Shown here one piece after another: positions 23,041 through 35,850 of a stretch of DNA of 64,000 bases. Numbering within the stretch: position 1 is the first letter of the stretch; every line of letters starts with the position of its first letter. Below the pieces are notes generated by a model that had not been told where the DNA came from, searched no databases, and was given only the letters and a program-made list of their open reading frames with translations. Origin of the DNA: Cacajao melanocephalus. Lineage: Eukaryota; Chordata; Mammalia; Primates; Pitheciidae. Made by a program: the position numbers and the translations under genes. The stretch is taken from contig CAUYLG010041543.1 in assembly GCA_963573385.1 (NCBI GenBank), forward strand, positions 1 to 64,000. Reading direction: 5' to 3'.

Positions 23041-23290
23041 ATATTTATTTATTTTGGTTTCAACTTTTTATTAAAGTGTCACACACTTAAAAAATAGCGA
23101 CATGCAGAGATTGAAAGTGTGTGCCTTGACGAAGGATCACAAATTGTGTCACTGGCATCCAGATCAAAAACCTAAGGCTTACCAATCCCCTACAACCCTT
23201 CCCTTCTAGGCACTACTCATGCTCCTTGGGAACCACAAACCTGATTCTACCATTTCTCCCACCTGAAGTTTTATTTGTTCCAATTTGATA
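23041..23290 (-). mobile_element. L1M 3' UTR, antisense
   Basis: tttttattaaagtgtcacac, cactggcatccagatcaaaa, a gggaaccacaaacctgattc-type segment and the A/T-rich start match the reverse of an old L1 3' end. Confidence 0.6.
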
Positions 23291-23496
23291 CAATTGCTAT
23301 AAAGTCGGCTTAATTTCATAAAAAAAATTATTGAGATATAATTAAGAGGCCAATAGTATTTTGAGGACAAATGGCCTAACACATCTTGTATTGCTATTGT
23401 TTGTGATTATTTTGAACAAGGAAGAAGAAAATGAGGCCAGGAAGAAATACTGTCTCTGATTTTCATAGATTGTTAGTTACTGGGTACAATTTTCAA

Positions 23497-23620
23497 ATAC
23501 TTTTTACCCTAAGCCTTGTAACAACCCTGTACAGATAAGAATGATCATCATCTCTACTTAACAGATGGAAAGATAGAGCCTTAGGGAGGAAGCTAATTGC
23601 CGAGATTTGGCCTCATGTTT
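23497..23620 (-). mobile_element. MIR, antisense
   Basis: ccttgtaacaaccctgtaca, atctctacttaacagatgga and the agatagagccttagggagga segment follow the reverse MIR core. Confidence 0.78.
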
Positions 23621-24929
23621 CTTGTACGTGGAAAGCCTTTCCCTACATTGCTGCGTACACACTCTGACCTTTGAAACCAATTGAGGCTTTAACCCCCTGT
23701 AAAAACCAGCATGAAAAACATCTTTAGGCATGATTATGGATTGTGATGGATTGTGACTAATCTGGTTGTTTTTAAAAAAATTCATTCCAAAATACTTTAT
23801 GAACTATAACTCTCAAATGAAACAGATAAGTTTTTAAAGCTAATATGTTTTCTTTTTCCTGCTTAGAAAAGTAATTCATATTAACAGTAGAATAAAATAA
23901 AAATGTAGAGGAACTGATAATCATGCATTATAACTAAGGGTTCTTTCAAAATAAGAAAGACCTTGAAGAGCCTGGGCTGGGTAGTTCTCCAGCCCTGCCT
24001 GGGGGAAGGAGAATGAGTAACTTGATCTTTGGATGCTTTTTAAGAAATTTAATGTGAATAATTTATTTCTAGGTATCCTGGAGTTGGTACAGACCCGATG
24101 CTCTATCCTATACAATATGCAATAAATTTGAAAGGATCAAGTACTCTATCTGATCTCTGTTTTTCACTGATTACCAAGTATAACTGCATTTCCCCCACGA
24201 TTTTAAAAAACAGTCTTGTGATCATAGAAACTTTTTTCCTATTTGTTAATAGAATTGGCTGAAATTATGGTATTTAGAAATTTATCATCAGTACATCTGA
24301 ATTCTTAACAGAAATTCCAGGAAGTCTTGAGGTTTCTGGGCAAGTGTGCTTTTTTTTTTTAAAGCAAACATACCAGAGTTTATACCTTTAAATGCATGTG
24401 GTTTTCTCTGGAGGAGGAAGCAGTGTACTTTTTCAGTATGTTCCCATTGCTGAAAATACTCCCAGGGGAATGACAGGAAACAGGAGCAGGACAGCTTTGA
24501 GCTGCACATCCAACACTGACTCTCAACTCCTAGACTAAATGGCATAAAATTTTTCTCACTTACTCAGCAATGACTCTTCAAAAGCCACTGATTACATCTC
24601 TAGATCTGTCCAGTCAGATCACAAAACAATATTCTCCCTATGCCTGGGGGAGGGCAGAACACTTTGCTACTCCTGGAATTTAGCATATGCTCACAGGTGG
24701 TGCCACTTCCTCACCTGAGGCTGAGGAACCAGAGACCCAGGGTGGCTGGTTGCACGTGACTTTGCTCAGTTACACCAGGAATTAAGGACAAAGTTGATAC
24801 AGTGTTCCAGGTGTTGTGACTCAAAAGAAAGGAATCTTTTTCACTTAAACCCTCAAACATGAATTTTTGCTTGATCTACCCATCACTCTGGCCATGATAA
24901 AACCTAATACTCATCCATCCATGTATTTC
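23621..24929. other. unassigned DNA
   Basis: About 1.3 kb with nothing recognised. A T-run lies at 24350-24360. Confidence 0.5.
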
Positions 24930-25411
24930 TTAAATCTCTATGTATATAGTATATAATATCTATGATACAGGTGCAACACATTTTTTTCCCCCAACTATTC
25001 CCCAATTTCTTGGCATTCACTTGGTTTCCAGATTGTTCTTTCCCTCTGTACAACAATGATGCAATAAAATTCCTGTATACAGATATCTTGCATACCAATG
25101 CTTTTATTTTTATGGGCTAGCTTCCAAAAGCTGGGTCATATAATATATGATATCTCTCTGTGTTTTTTATTAATAGAGCTTGCTAGATTGTTTTTCAAAA
25201 GTTCAAAGACCACAGTAATGTATTAGAATCCCCTCATCTCTTCACCTAACCACAGTGGTGGATATTATCACTCCTTTAAGCTTTTTACTAATTATTTTTT
25301 AAATTTGCAATACATATATTTGGTAGATCTGTATTTGTAATGTATTACAAGCTTGGATATGCCAATGAAAAAGGATAAAATTTTACTAATTTGATGGGAG
25401 GGATATCTCAT
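24930..25411 (-). mobile_element. L1M, antisense, first segment
   Basis: gtttccagattgttc, atgatgcaataaaattcctg, aagctgggtcatataatata, then ggatattatcactcctttaa and gatatctcattg match the reverse of an L1M 3' end. The order continues across the two LTR insertions downstream. Confidence 0.8.
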
Positions 25412-25861
25412 TGCAGTGACTGAATGGTAGCCTCCCAAAAGATATGTCCATGTGGTAACCCCCTAAAACTATGAATATGATCTAATTTGGAAAAGGAGTC
25501 TTTGTAGATATAATTAAGGATTTCTACATGAAATCATCCTGGATTATCTGGCAGGCCCTAAATTGAGTGACAAGTGTCTTTATAAGAGATACACAGAGGG
25601 GAGACATAGGGAGAAGAGGTGGGGACCATGTAAAGATGGAGGCAGAGATTGGAATTACACATTCACAAATCAAGGAACACCTGGAGCCACCAGATTCTGG
25701 AAGAGATAGAGAGGGAATCACTCCCAGAGCCTTCACAGGGAGTGTGGCCCTTTTGACACCTTGATTTTACACTTTTTCTCCCCAGAACTGTGAGAATCCT
25801 GCTCTTTTAAACCACCAAGCTCATGTAATTTGTTACTGTACCTCTAGGAAACTAAATATAT
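25412..25861 (+). mobile_element. MLT1-type solo LTR inserted in L1
   Basis: gactgaatggtagcctccc, aaaaggagtctttgtagata, catcctggattatctggcag, aagatggaggcagagattgg, gacaccttgattttac, and ccagaactgtgagaatcct then tacctctaggaaactaaat. tcattg stands on both sides (25408-25413, 25862-25867), as expected for a short target duplication. L1 resumes right after. Confidence 0.9.
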
Positions 25862-26231
25862 TCATTGTTACCATAAACTTTTGTGTTTTTCTGAAAACTG
25901 AGGTTGAGCGTATTTTCATGTGGTTTTAATGATCATCTGCATTTGCTTTTCTGTGGTTAACTACTCATATCTTTTCCCCATTTTTCCTATTGATTCTTAT
26001 GAATGCTGTGACAAGGCGGACATTAACACTTTGCCACATATTGTAAGACATCTATCTAGCCTGTATTTTTGAGTTTGTTTATGATATGTTTGGTCATGCA
26101 GTTAAAAAATTACACGGTACAGTATGTTTATCTTTTTATTTGTCCCTTTTGAATTAGCTCCCTGTTGATTATAAACATTTCCCTGTCACTTGGGTTATAA
26201 AATTATTCTCCCAAATTTTCTCTAAAATGTT
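25862..26231 (-). mobile_element. L1M, antisense, second segment
   Basis: gaggttgagcgtattttcat, catctgcatttgcttttctg, cccatttttcctattgattc and aaattattctcccaaatttt continue the same antisense L1. Confidence 0.85.
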
Positions 26232-26686
26232 TGTGGTGGACACAAAGATAGCTCCCCAAGAGGTCCATGAGTTTATCACTGGAAACTGTGAAAATGCTAT
26301 CTTACATGGCAAAAGGGACTTTGCAAATGTGATTAAGGGTACAGATTTTGAGATGGGAATATTATTCTGGATTATCCAGTTAGGCCCAATCTAGTCACCC
26401 GAGTCCTTGAGTGGCAGAAGTCACTATGGAAGAAGGGTTGGAAAGATGCAACATTGTTGACTTTGAGATGGAGGAAGGAAGCCAAGGAGTATGGGTGACC
26501 TCTCAGAATGGCAAGCAAATTGATTCTGCCTTAGAGGCTCCAGTAAGAAGTGCAGCCCTGCCGACAGCTTAGCCCTGTGACACCTGTATCCGTCTTCTTG
26601 CCTACAGACTGTAAGGCCATAACTTGGTATTGGCTAAGCTGCTAGGTTGGTGATAATTTGTTATGGCAGCAATAGCAAACCAATAC
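26232..26686 (+). mobile_element. MLT1-type solo LTR inserted in L1
   Basis: Contains tatcttacatggcaaaaggg, ctttgcaaatgtgattaagg, attctggattatccagttag, cagccctgccgacagcttag, and gtgataatttgttatggcag then aataca. The 455-bp LTR is flanked by identical 5-bp atgtt (26227-26231 and 26687-26691), the target duplication length of ERVL-MaLR elements. Confidence 0.93.
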
Positions 26687-26904
26687 ATGTTTGCTGCTTA
26701 ATTTAAATTAATGTGTACACTTATCCACCAACCATTTACTTTTGAATGTATAAGCAAGTAGGGCTACATTAGTTCTAGATGTATCCTCCAATCTGATGTA
26801 CTGATCAATTTGTTCACTCCTCTGCCGTTATTAAGTTGTTTTGACATAGTCACTTCTACATCTTCAAGTACCTGGCAAAAGACAAATTAGCCTCCTCTGT
26901 TCTT
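26687..26904 (-). mobile_element. L1M, antisense, weak third segment
   Basis: Position and composition fit continuation of the interrupted L1 (ttatccaccaaccatttact). The match is weaker than in the first two parts. Confidence 0.45.
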
Positions 26905-27095
26905 GTTTTTATTATTATTATTTTTTATTGTACTTTAGATTCTGGCGTACATGGGCAGATCATGAAGGATTGTTGTACAGGTACATACATGGCAAGGTGG
27001 TTTGCTGCCTCCATCTCCCTGTCATCTATATCTGGCATTTCTCCCCATATTATCGCTCCCCAACCTCCCCAACCCCCTGCTGTCCCTCCCTTAGT
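26905..27095 (-). mobile_element. younger L1 (L1MA/L1P-like) 3' end, antisense
   Basis: After a T/A-rich start, tgtactttagattctggcgt, ggattgttgtacaggtacat, ggcaaggtggtttgctgcct and catctatatctggcatttct match the reverse of a younger L1 3' UTR better than the surrounding L1M. Confidence 0.85.
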
Positions 27096-27279
27096 CCCCC
27101 TGTTTTGTTTTTTAAATAGTTTTCTTGGGTTTTTACAGCTTTTGTTTTATGTCCTTTAAATAATTATTTTTTGTTGTGTCTTACTAAGTCTTTTTATAAT
27201 TTATGTTGTTGTGGTGGAAATTCCATCTTAATTTGTAATTGATAATTCTTGTAAATAAAGCATACCACATACAACGGTG

Positions 27280-27688
27280 TCTCAAGACCTTTGAACTTGC
27301 TGTTCACTCTGCCTGAACAGGAATGTGCTTGTCACAGTTATCTGCACAGCAGAATTCCTCACGAAACTTCAAGTTTCTGCTCAGATGCTAACTTATTGCA
27401 AGTGAGGCCCTCCCTAACCACCTCATGGAAAACAACACTTCACGCCTGCCATCCATTCCATTGGCTAAGCATTTACTATACTTCTCTGGCTTTATATTTT
27501 TCTCCATAGCACTTGTCACCATTTGGCTTACTTACTCATGTATTTTCCATTACACCCAACTAATATATAAGCCCTATGAAGAAAATGATTTTTTTCTTTT
27601 GTTTACTACTGTATCTCTAGGGACCAGATGAATGCTTAGTGTTCAGTGAGTATTTAATAAATGTTTGTTGAATGAATGACTATAAAGA
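27280..27688 (+). mobile_element. L2 3' end, sense, long
   Basis: aacttgctgttcactctgcc, gaggccctccctaaccacct, ccatagcacttgtcaccatt, the ctactgtatctctaggg block and the terminal aataaatgtttgttgaatga are all L2 3' UTR in order. Confidence 0.93.
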
Positions 27689-27950
27689 AGACTTACTGAT
27701 TTTCTACATTTATTTTTTAGTCCAACTGCCTTGTCAAATATTCTTACTGAATGTTGTACTCCAATTTTTTACTGGAGTCCTTCCACTCTTACAGGTATAC
27801 AATCACATTATCAACAAAAAATGTAACACTTCTCATTTGGTTGTATTCATTATGCTAATTACCTCTTGGCCCACTAAATTCACATGGCCATCTAAAACAA
27901 AGATGAATAATGTTGGTGGAAGCAGAGATCTTTATTTGTTTTCATTTGGT
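27689..27950 (-). mobile_element. L1M ORF2 remnant, antisense
   Basis: acaatcacattatcaacaaa, gttgtattcattatgctaat and aataatgttggtggaagcag correspond to antisense L1 ORF2. The overlapping plus-strand open frame is a shadow of this. Confidence 0.75.
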
Positions 27951-27999
27951 AAAACAGATACAAAAACAAATAAGAAGAAAAAACAAACACAGAGACTCC

Positions 28000-28480
28000 T
28001 CCCTGTATCCAGGCCCAGTGCCATGAATCTTTGCCATGAATCTTTGCAGTGCCCTCATATTCTGAGCCTAGGTTTAGTGAGGTGAGTGCTTGGGCCAAAG
28101 GGTTGTCAGCAAACAAGATGGAAGCAGAGGCCTGAAACGTGCTTCTCACACTAGGTTTGCTTTTGCTTCTTGGCCGCTACCTGGGCTAGCCTGTTGCAGG
28201 AAGAAAGTATGTTGTGGAGTTTTTCCATTGTCCTAGTAGAATCCATTCTCAATCAGCCCATGGCTAGCCAGCCCCAGACATCCGACACATGAGACACATG
28301 AGTACGCCTGATTATCATCGCAAAGCTTCTGAGATGATCCACAGCTGACCACAGATGTGCAAGCAGTCCCAGACCAGATCCCCTGATCCTCACTGTGAGC
28401 TACACATATTAATTATTGCTCATCACTGAAGTTTGGTAGTTATGCAGCATTACTGGGACAAGAGATAGTTGATACATTCT
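28000..28480 (+). mobile_element. MLT1-type LTR inserted in L1
   Basis: gtcagcaaacaagatggaag, cagaggcctgaaacgtgctt, acctgggctagcctgttgca, gctagccagccccagacatc, cacagctgaccacagatgtg and ttatgcagcattactggga are LTR motifs in order. A 13-bp tandem duplication (gccatgaatcttt twice) lies at 28020-28045. Antisense L1 appears on both sides. Confidence 0.85.
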
Positions 28481-28599
28481 CCTATGCCTAATTTTACTAC
28501 AAGGACCCCGAGAGTTTTACCATTAGAATTCTGTTACTTGATAGTTTTTTGGTGGATAGTCTTTATCATGTTTAAGTGAAACAGAAAGTGACAGCAACT

Positions 28600-28935
28600 A
28601 AGTTTTTTAAAATTAAAGATGGCTGCTGAATTTTACAGATGTGTTTTCTACAGGTACTGTTACAATCCTTTCTTCCTCCTTTAATTTATTAATCAGACAA
28701 ATAATTGGGTAGATTTCCTAATTTTTAATCATGTTTAATTCCAGGAATAAATTCTTCTTGATCATAGAATATTATTCTTTTGAGACAGATTTGGAATTTA
28801 CCTGGTAATATTTTATTCAAAAGTTTGTCCTTACGTGTATATGTGAAGTTGGCTCATATTTTTTTCAGTCTGTATTTTCTTGGTCAGATTTTAGAATAAA
28901 GAATATATTAGCTTCGGGAAATGATTTTGAAACTT
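28600..28935 (-). mobile_element. L1M ORF2 remnant, antisense
   Basis: gctgctgaattttacagatg, aattccaggaataaattctt, cttgatcatagaatattatt and a later taatattttattcaaaagtt follow antisense L1 ORF2. It probably belongs with the segment at 27.7 kb, split by the LTR. Confidence 0.75.
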
Positions 28936-28949
28936 TAAGAACTGATCAA

Positions 28950-29950
28950 GGAGCCCAAATACAAGAAAGGAGATAAATATCTGGACAACATACTCTACAC
29001 ACTGAATCTAATAGATTTGCATATAGGACTCATATCATATGAGTTAATAAAATAGATTTCTGATTGTCCATGGAGTATTAATAAAATATAAATCACAAGG
29101 TTAAAATGAATACCTTAACTTCTTTTTAAAAGTAGATATTTTGATAGGATATAATCTTAGATCATAAGCAAATAAAATTGATTATAAATAATAAATAGCT
29201 AGTAAATTTCATCTACTTGAAAAATAAGAAACATCCTTCAAAATAGCTGTAGAATCCCATGAGAAAAGCAAAATTAAAATAATAAGTTATCTAGTATCAA
29301 TAAAAAAGAGAATATGTTCCATTCAAAGTTAAGAAACACAGCTAAAGTTCCACTCAGAGGAAAAATGTGTGACTTATAGCTATAATAGCTTCACTGTTGA
29401 AGGACTAGGACATTAACAGTACTAACCTTCATAAGTTTCATGAAGAACAAAAATATATACCTAAAGTATGGAGAAGGAATTAATAAAGATATATGCTGAA
29501 ATATAGTGGAAAACAAAATTGGTCAAAGAACAAATACGTTCAAAAGCTGGTTCTTTAATAAATTTTTAACCATCTCATGAGTATGATTAAAGGAAGAAGA
29601 AGGGGTAATACTAGGATTGAGCAAATAGAGAAAAACATGCACACAAAGATGAAAATGATTGTAAAGAAAGTACTACAACTAATCCCATTGTAATAGACAT
29701 GAAAACCTAGAAAAGACAGATGATTTCTTGGCAAAACAGAAATTAACTGACCCAAGAGGAAGTACTAAAATTTAATAAGAAGAGACAGAAATGGTGATTA
29801 AAAGTCTATCATTTAAAAGGGGGGAGGGAAGCATCAGGATTAAATAATTTCACAGCTGGATTTAACTTTTAAAGAACAGCTAATTCTAATGCTATTTAAA
29901 CTAGTCTAGTCCATTGAAAAAGATGAAAACCTCCTGAGTTTGTTTTATGA
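28950..29950 (+). mobile_element. L1M/HAL1-type ORF2 remnant, sense
   Basis: A-rich strand with caaaagctggttctttaata, aagacagatgatttcttggc, gcatcaggattaaataattt, cacagctggatttaactttt and tcctgagtttgttttatgaa in L1 ORF2 order. There are many stops, so it is dead. It faces the opposite way to the L1 just upstream. Confidence 0.82.
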
Positions 29951-29961
29951 ATTATATAGAT

Positions 29962-30131
29962 CAGTGGTTCTCATAGTGTGTTTTCTGGACCAGCAGCATC
30001 AGCATCATGTGGGACCTTGTTAGAATGGCAAATTATCTGTCCTCCCCCTAGACCTACTGAAGCAGAAACTCGGGTTGGGCATCTAGGAATCCAAGGTGAT
30101 TCAAGTGCATGCTAAATTCTGAAAACCATTG
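29962..30131 (-). mobile_element. MER5A, antisense
   Basis: Starts cagtggttctcatagtgtg, with ggaccagcagcatcagcatc, cctagacctactgaagcaga and gaaaaccattg at the end: reverse MER5A over its full length. Confidence 0.93.
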
Positions 30132-30769
30132 CTGTAGAGGTAGCTGGCATACATTTTATATACAAAAGGCTACAGGTTGGGTTATCTTCAGGACCACATC
30201 CACTATATTTATCTGCTTCCCTTTCTTTTTTTTTTTTTCAACATCATAATCTATCTTCTAGACATAATTTTGAGCTTGCCCATACAAATTTTTCCTCTCA
30301 CAAAATTCTTGTTTTGTATAACAAATCTCTTTCACATACAGATATACCTGGCATTGATCCCTATTACTACCTGTAAAATTATTTCTATGGAGGCCACAGG
30401 ATGTGGAGGTAAGAATTAGCAGCTAAGTGTGAGCTGTATGTACAAGGTGTATTGGGTGGGGTAGTGGATGTAGCATCAACACCATGGGGTTGGGACACCT
30501 GCTGGCAATAGAAGCTGTGTGTGTAGGGTGAGGTCAAGAAGGATTACAGTCACAAATTTTAAGATTAGTAGTTGCTTACATAGTGGTAGAAATCACAAGT
30601 GGTAATTGATCCAAAACTAATTTAGACATGGCCATTTGCATACTTCATTCTTATTACCAATTGAGAAGAAGTATACTTTCATTGTGAAGGCAAACTGGTT
30701 ATAATGGGTTGGAAGCATTTTGATATATTTTAATAATGAGGTAAAGAGATATGTGAGTTTCACACCACA
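30132..30769. other. unassigned DNA
   Basis: Nothing recognised. A T-run lies at 30227-30238. Confidence 0.45.
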
Positions 30770-30960
30770 GACTTCAGGCATTTCACATCCATTCATTATC
30801 TCATTTCCCTCTATATCTACCATAAAAAGTAGTTATTACTAGCTCCATTTTTTAGATGAGGACAGAAAGGATCAGAAAATTTCAGGAACTTTCCCAAGGA
30901 TACCTAGTTCTATGCAGGATTCAAAATCAGGTTTACCTTCCTCTAATCATGCCTTGGCAT
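30770..30960 (-). mobile_element. MIR, antisense
   Basis: cattcattatctcatttccc, the gctccattttttagatgagg block and ctttcccaaggatacctagt follow reverse MIR. Confidence 0.82.
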
Positions 30961-32319
30961 CTCTTACTAAACTTCTTAGAACTTTTTTCCAAGACTGGGC
31001 TGACTCCCAAGAAATCTGAGTCTATCTCCTCCTCCAATGGGCTTCTAAAAGTGTTTCTTCCAACAGATAACATACTTCCTCCCCTTGTTAATTTAGACAT
31101 GTTTCAAAGTAAAAGTACAATTTTTAAAAATTGCTTTACCTCAGAAACCAACAAATTTTTACCCAGGCTATATAATAGAAACAATTTTAACATTAATAGC
31201 CCAGTCATTTGAGGATTAAAGGCCTGGGGTTTGCTTTGGCATGCAGAAAGAATATTGGTTACCTGCAATTCTGGTTTTCGGGAGGTTCATAACTGTAATA
31301 GATAGCAGCTCCCCGAATCCAAATTTCCTGGCACATGCCAGGCCTGCGATGGAAAGCTCAGATTTCCCTGCCTCAGACCACCCACAGGGAGGAGGCAGGA
31401 ATCTGTCAACAGTGTGGTCTCTCCTGTAAAGCTGCCTTCCACAGAGGGCTCCGGTTCCTCACACTGAGATGCAGTGCACAGGCCAAGATGATTGGGTTGT
31501 CATAAATATAGATTCCCTGAAAGGAATTATAAATGGCCTGGGGAACAAGGGAAAAATTCTCCCAAAGAAAAAGAGCACACATTTTCTTTGTATTTGCCTG
31601 CATGTATCTGGCTAAGTTGGACTCTAGGAATGGTGGTGGCTGTATCACCAAATTTTCAAGGTGATCAGAAGAGCTGGTCTCAGTTTTTTTTCCTAAGGCT
31701 TAACATACTTTGGCAACTGGGTCAAGAAACAAAGTGTTAGGCTTACACCTTCTGCTTCCTGCCCATTGCTCAAAGTCCTTGAACTGGCACATTACTGTAC
31801 CTTGCAGAATGTGATATACAACCCTGTAACCATGTAGGGTTGCAGTGTGATAAAACTTCTCAAGAGAGCTAAAATCTATCTGTATGAAAACAGTTTCTCT
31901 TTACGTTCCTACAATTAACTGATAGAGTTTAGTAATCCCTTAGGGAGGGACATTATTTATTATGAGATAATTAATTAGTCTATCATATCTGGTTCTAAAA
32001 AAAGTCATTTTTGAAAGCAAACCACAATTACAGATCATTTTTCTTCTCACAATAAAAAAATAAAGCCTCATATGAGAGTTCTTGGCAGTTTTTATAAATA
32101 TAATAAATTATAATAAAATATATTAATGTTGCTTTATTTGGAAATAATTTGTAATTAAACTAAACAAGTATATACTCATTGATGTTGACAAGCAAATCTT
32201 GATATCCTACACAGTGCCTAGTGTATGCTGAACACTATCTGAAACCATGAATTATTTTTACATTTACTGAAGAGAAATAACATGGTAACATCTGAGCTAA
32301 AGTTTATTTGTTTAGGACA
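30961..32319. other. unassigned DNA
   Basis: About 1.35 kb with no recognised repeat, exon or RNA gene. AT-rich near 32090-32160. Confidence 0.5.
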
Positions 32320-32690
32320 CAAAAGGAACATAGGCTCATTGGAGAAGGAATTTAAACTACAGAAAAGTATTAAAAAAATCACTAGTAATGCAACTATTCA
32401 GATCTCTCAACTCTTATTTCCTTTAGTTTTTTATGCATCTGTTTTTTATATAGTTGAAATTCTAAGTAAATTCCCTTTTTATCCTTTTCCACCTAACATT
32501 ATAACTGAACCATTTTCCCATGTCATAACCTCTTCATAAACAGCACTTTCAACAACGTTATATAGTTCACCGTGTATATACAATATTATATATTTAACGT
32601 TCTCCTATTGAAAGTTATTTTGCTGATTTCCAAATACAAATAATGCCACAAATAACCTTCTGTGCCAAATTTATTTCTGAATTCTGGATG
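32320..32690 (-). mobile_element. old L1-like fragment, antisense
   Basis: aaactacagaaaagtattaa, gaaccattttcccatgtcat, ctcctattgaaagttatttt and gctgatttccaaatacaaat resemble the reverse of an old L1 3' region. The copy is highly diverged. Confidence 0.6.
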
Positions 32691-33117
32691 ATTTTTTAAG
32701 AAAATGTTTTCAGAAGCATTCCAGAGGATTCCAAAATTACTGCTGGAAAGAATATGAATATTTAGTAAACGCTTGATGTGACTGCAAATTGCTGTCCCAA
32801 ACCATTTGCTTAAAGGATCCTTCAAGAATTTCCCTATGACTTTGCTCTGTCCATACTCAAAGATTTCTACCAGGTTCCAGTTGCCTCCAGGGGTTCCAGG
32901 CCATTAGCTAATGGCCTAAGTTTCCACAGTTCACTGTGGTCAAGTTAAGACTATGAGTATATATGGACAATCACTGAATTAGCTTTTGTTGCCATGGCTG
33001 CAGCCTCTGTGAATTTTGCCCACTGGGCAAAGAAAATGAAAGGTTCAGTTTTGAAGAAGGGAAGGCTGTAAGTTGTCAGAAAGGTAGGGGAAGGGATGTT
33101 AGGTAGGACTGTAAAAT
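32691..33117. other. unassigned DNA with 20-bp palindrome
   Basis: A perfect 20-bp palindrome (aggccattagctaatggcct) lies at 32898-32917. Otherwise nothing recognised. Confidence 0.5.
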
Positions 33118-33225
33118 AAGAACCACCATGAACACGTTTACGTAGGTAACAAACCTGCACATCCTGTACATGTACCCTGGAACTTAAAGTAAAAGTTGGA
33201 GGAAAAGAAAAAAAAATTTTTTTTA
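33118..33225 (+). mobile_element. L1 (L1PA/PB-like) extreme 3' end, sense
   Basis: gtaggtaacaaacctgcaca, tgtacatgtaccctggaact, taaagt and an A-rich tail are the last roughly 100 bp of a primate-age L1, a severely 5'-truncated insertion. Confidence 0.9.
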
Positions 33226-33438
33226 AATTGAACACAAAAAATTAAAACAAAAGAAGCACTAGGAAGTTGAACTTACTAAGGGAGATAGCCAGGAGATAGA
33301 GTATATTAAAATAATGATATTATCAATGATAATAATGATAAGTTTGTTAGAAACATGGGCATAACTACTACCGAAGTACAGGCTTTAAAATTTGGAATTC
33401 TATGAAAGAATTAGGGAGCCTTGACAGTACAAGTTTAA

Positions 33439-34319
<881 letters not shown>

Positions 34320-34565
34320 GCCATACCCCAGCTACTTAGGCCCCGAACAGAACCTTTGCCCTTGCTGCTCCCTTTGTCTGGAAAGCTCTTCCCTACCCTT
34401 TCCTCTGGATCCTGTTTCTTGGCCAGGTCTAGTTGGAATACTGCTTCATCAGAGAGGCCATCTCTGACCACACAGCAAAAGTGGGTTCCACCTCCTTGTA
34501 CTCCACATTTTTCTTATTTTCTACCTTAGCTTCTTGGCCTTTTTGTAGCACGCATTACAATTTAA
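34320..34565 (+). mobile_element. L2 3' UTR, sense
   Basis: cctttgcccttgctgctccc, tttgtctggaaagctcttcc, agagaggccatctctgacca and gtagcacgcattacaattt are L2. Confidence 0.9.
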
Positions 34566-34583
34566 AATGATTCCATTTATTTC

Positions 34584-34615
34584 AAAATATTGGAATATTG
34601 AAATTCCAATATTTT
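34584..34615. repeat. short perfect inverted repeat
   Basis: 13-bp arms (aaaatattggaat / attccaatatttt) with a 6-bp spacer, at the broken edge of the L2. Confidence 0.9.
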
Positions 34616-34879
34616 TCAAATTTTATAAGCTCATAATGAGAAGTGTTTTACATTAATTCATGCACACGCATGCAACTGAAAAAGTAGGTTGACAAAACAA
34701 CACACTTAAGAAGCGTTATCAGAATAAAGTCTGGTTTCTTTACTTTATTTGAATTTGTTAATTAAAGGAAAATCACAAAAGCTGTTTATATCCCACTAAC
34801 TTGATCTCATAACCCACTAACAGGGTGTAATCCAAGATTCGAAATGTTGAGTTGTTTTCTATCTGTTCTCCCCCACCTT

Positions 34880-34985
34880 CCCTTCAGCCTACAGAAAAAA
34901 ATGTAAGGTCCATGAGGTCATAAAATATCTACTCTATTTGTCTTATTTCTGGTACATAGTTGACATTCAATAAATACCTTTTAAA
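34880..34985 (+). mobile_element. L2 3' tail, sense
   Basis: aggtccatgaggtcataaaa, ctggtacatagttgacattc and aataaatacc form an L2-type tail. It is probably the end of the copy at 34.3 kb after an AT-rich interruption. Confidence 0.65.
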
Positions 34986-35842
34986 CAAATCAATACATAA
35001 AAAAAGAATAAATTAATTAAAATGTTTTACTAAGTTTATCTTCCTTATTTTGTTATGTTTTTAACTAAAAATAATTATTTAAGTTGGAGCATCATTTCCT
35101 TTTTTGATAAAAACATTTTTGGAATCTAATGTAATGTTCAGGGATCCATTAAGCATTTCAAGGAAGACACTGACATCACTAAATTATTCAGCAATGAACA
35201 GAATTTGAAAATACACTTGAAAAATAGATCTTTGATCTGAACTTGTAAACTCTGTAGGATGCATTATAAAACCATTGCTTAAATTAATTAGAAAACTCAG
35301 TTCCCCTATTCAGTGCTGTATTGGGTAGAAAAGTGAACAAACAAGTGGAAAAGAACGCTAAGGAAGAACAGAGGAAAGGATTACTTTTTGCAGACATCTG
35401 GTTTTGCTTCCCCAAAGCTACTGAGTACTGGGGCAGGCAAGTGGGCTTGCTACCCTAAATAGGAGCCATATATTACATTGGAAGCTCTATGTCACATTTC
35501 TATTCTACTTGCAAAATGTTTCTCTGTGTGCTTATTTAAAAATCTCTCTTTGTTGATGTGATACTCAATCTGCTATTACTGTTTAATCTTTGTGAACTTG
35601 GGAAAAAGGAATTCTGTTCAGAGTAACAACATTTTCATGTGACTTAAAAATTGTTTTCTAAGAATTTTCTGTGATAGGAAACTATTTACCAATAACCTTT
35701 GCTTTTTAAAAATAAAATTATGTACTTTCATTTCATTTCTTAAAAGGGAATAGAAAACAGAAGAGAGAAGACTTTCCTTTATTCAAAATCTTTCTTTCCA
35801 TAAACAACTACTTCTTCCAGAACTTCAGTGACCACTCATTTG
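34986..35842. other. unassigned AT-rich DNA
   Basis: Nothing recognised in about 0.85 kb. Confidence 0.5.
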
Positions 35843-35850
35843 CTCTAGAG

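Noticed and set aside
27672..28085. 137-codon plus-strand open frame
   Set aside because: It crosses antisense L1 into an MLT1-type LTR. No protein family features, so it is chance in repeat sequence.
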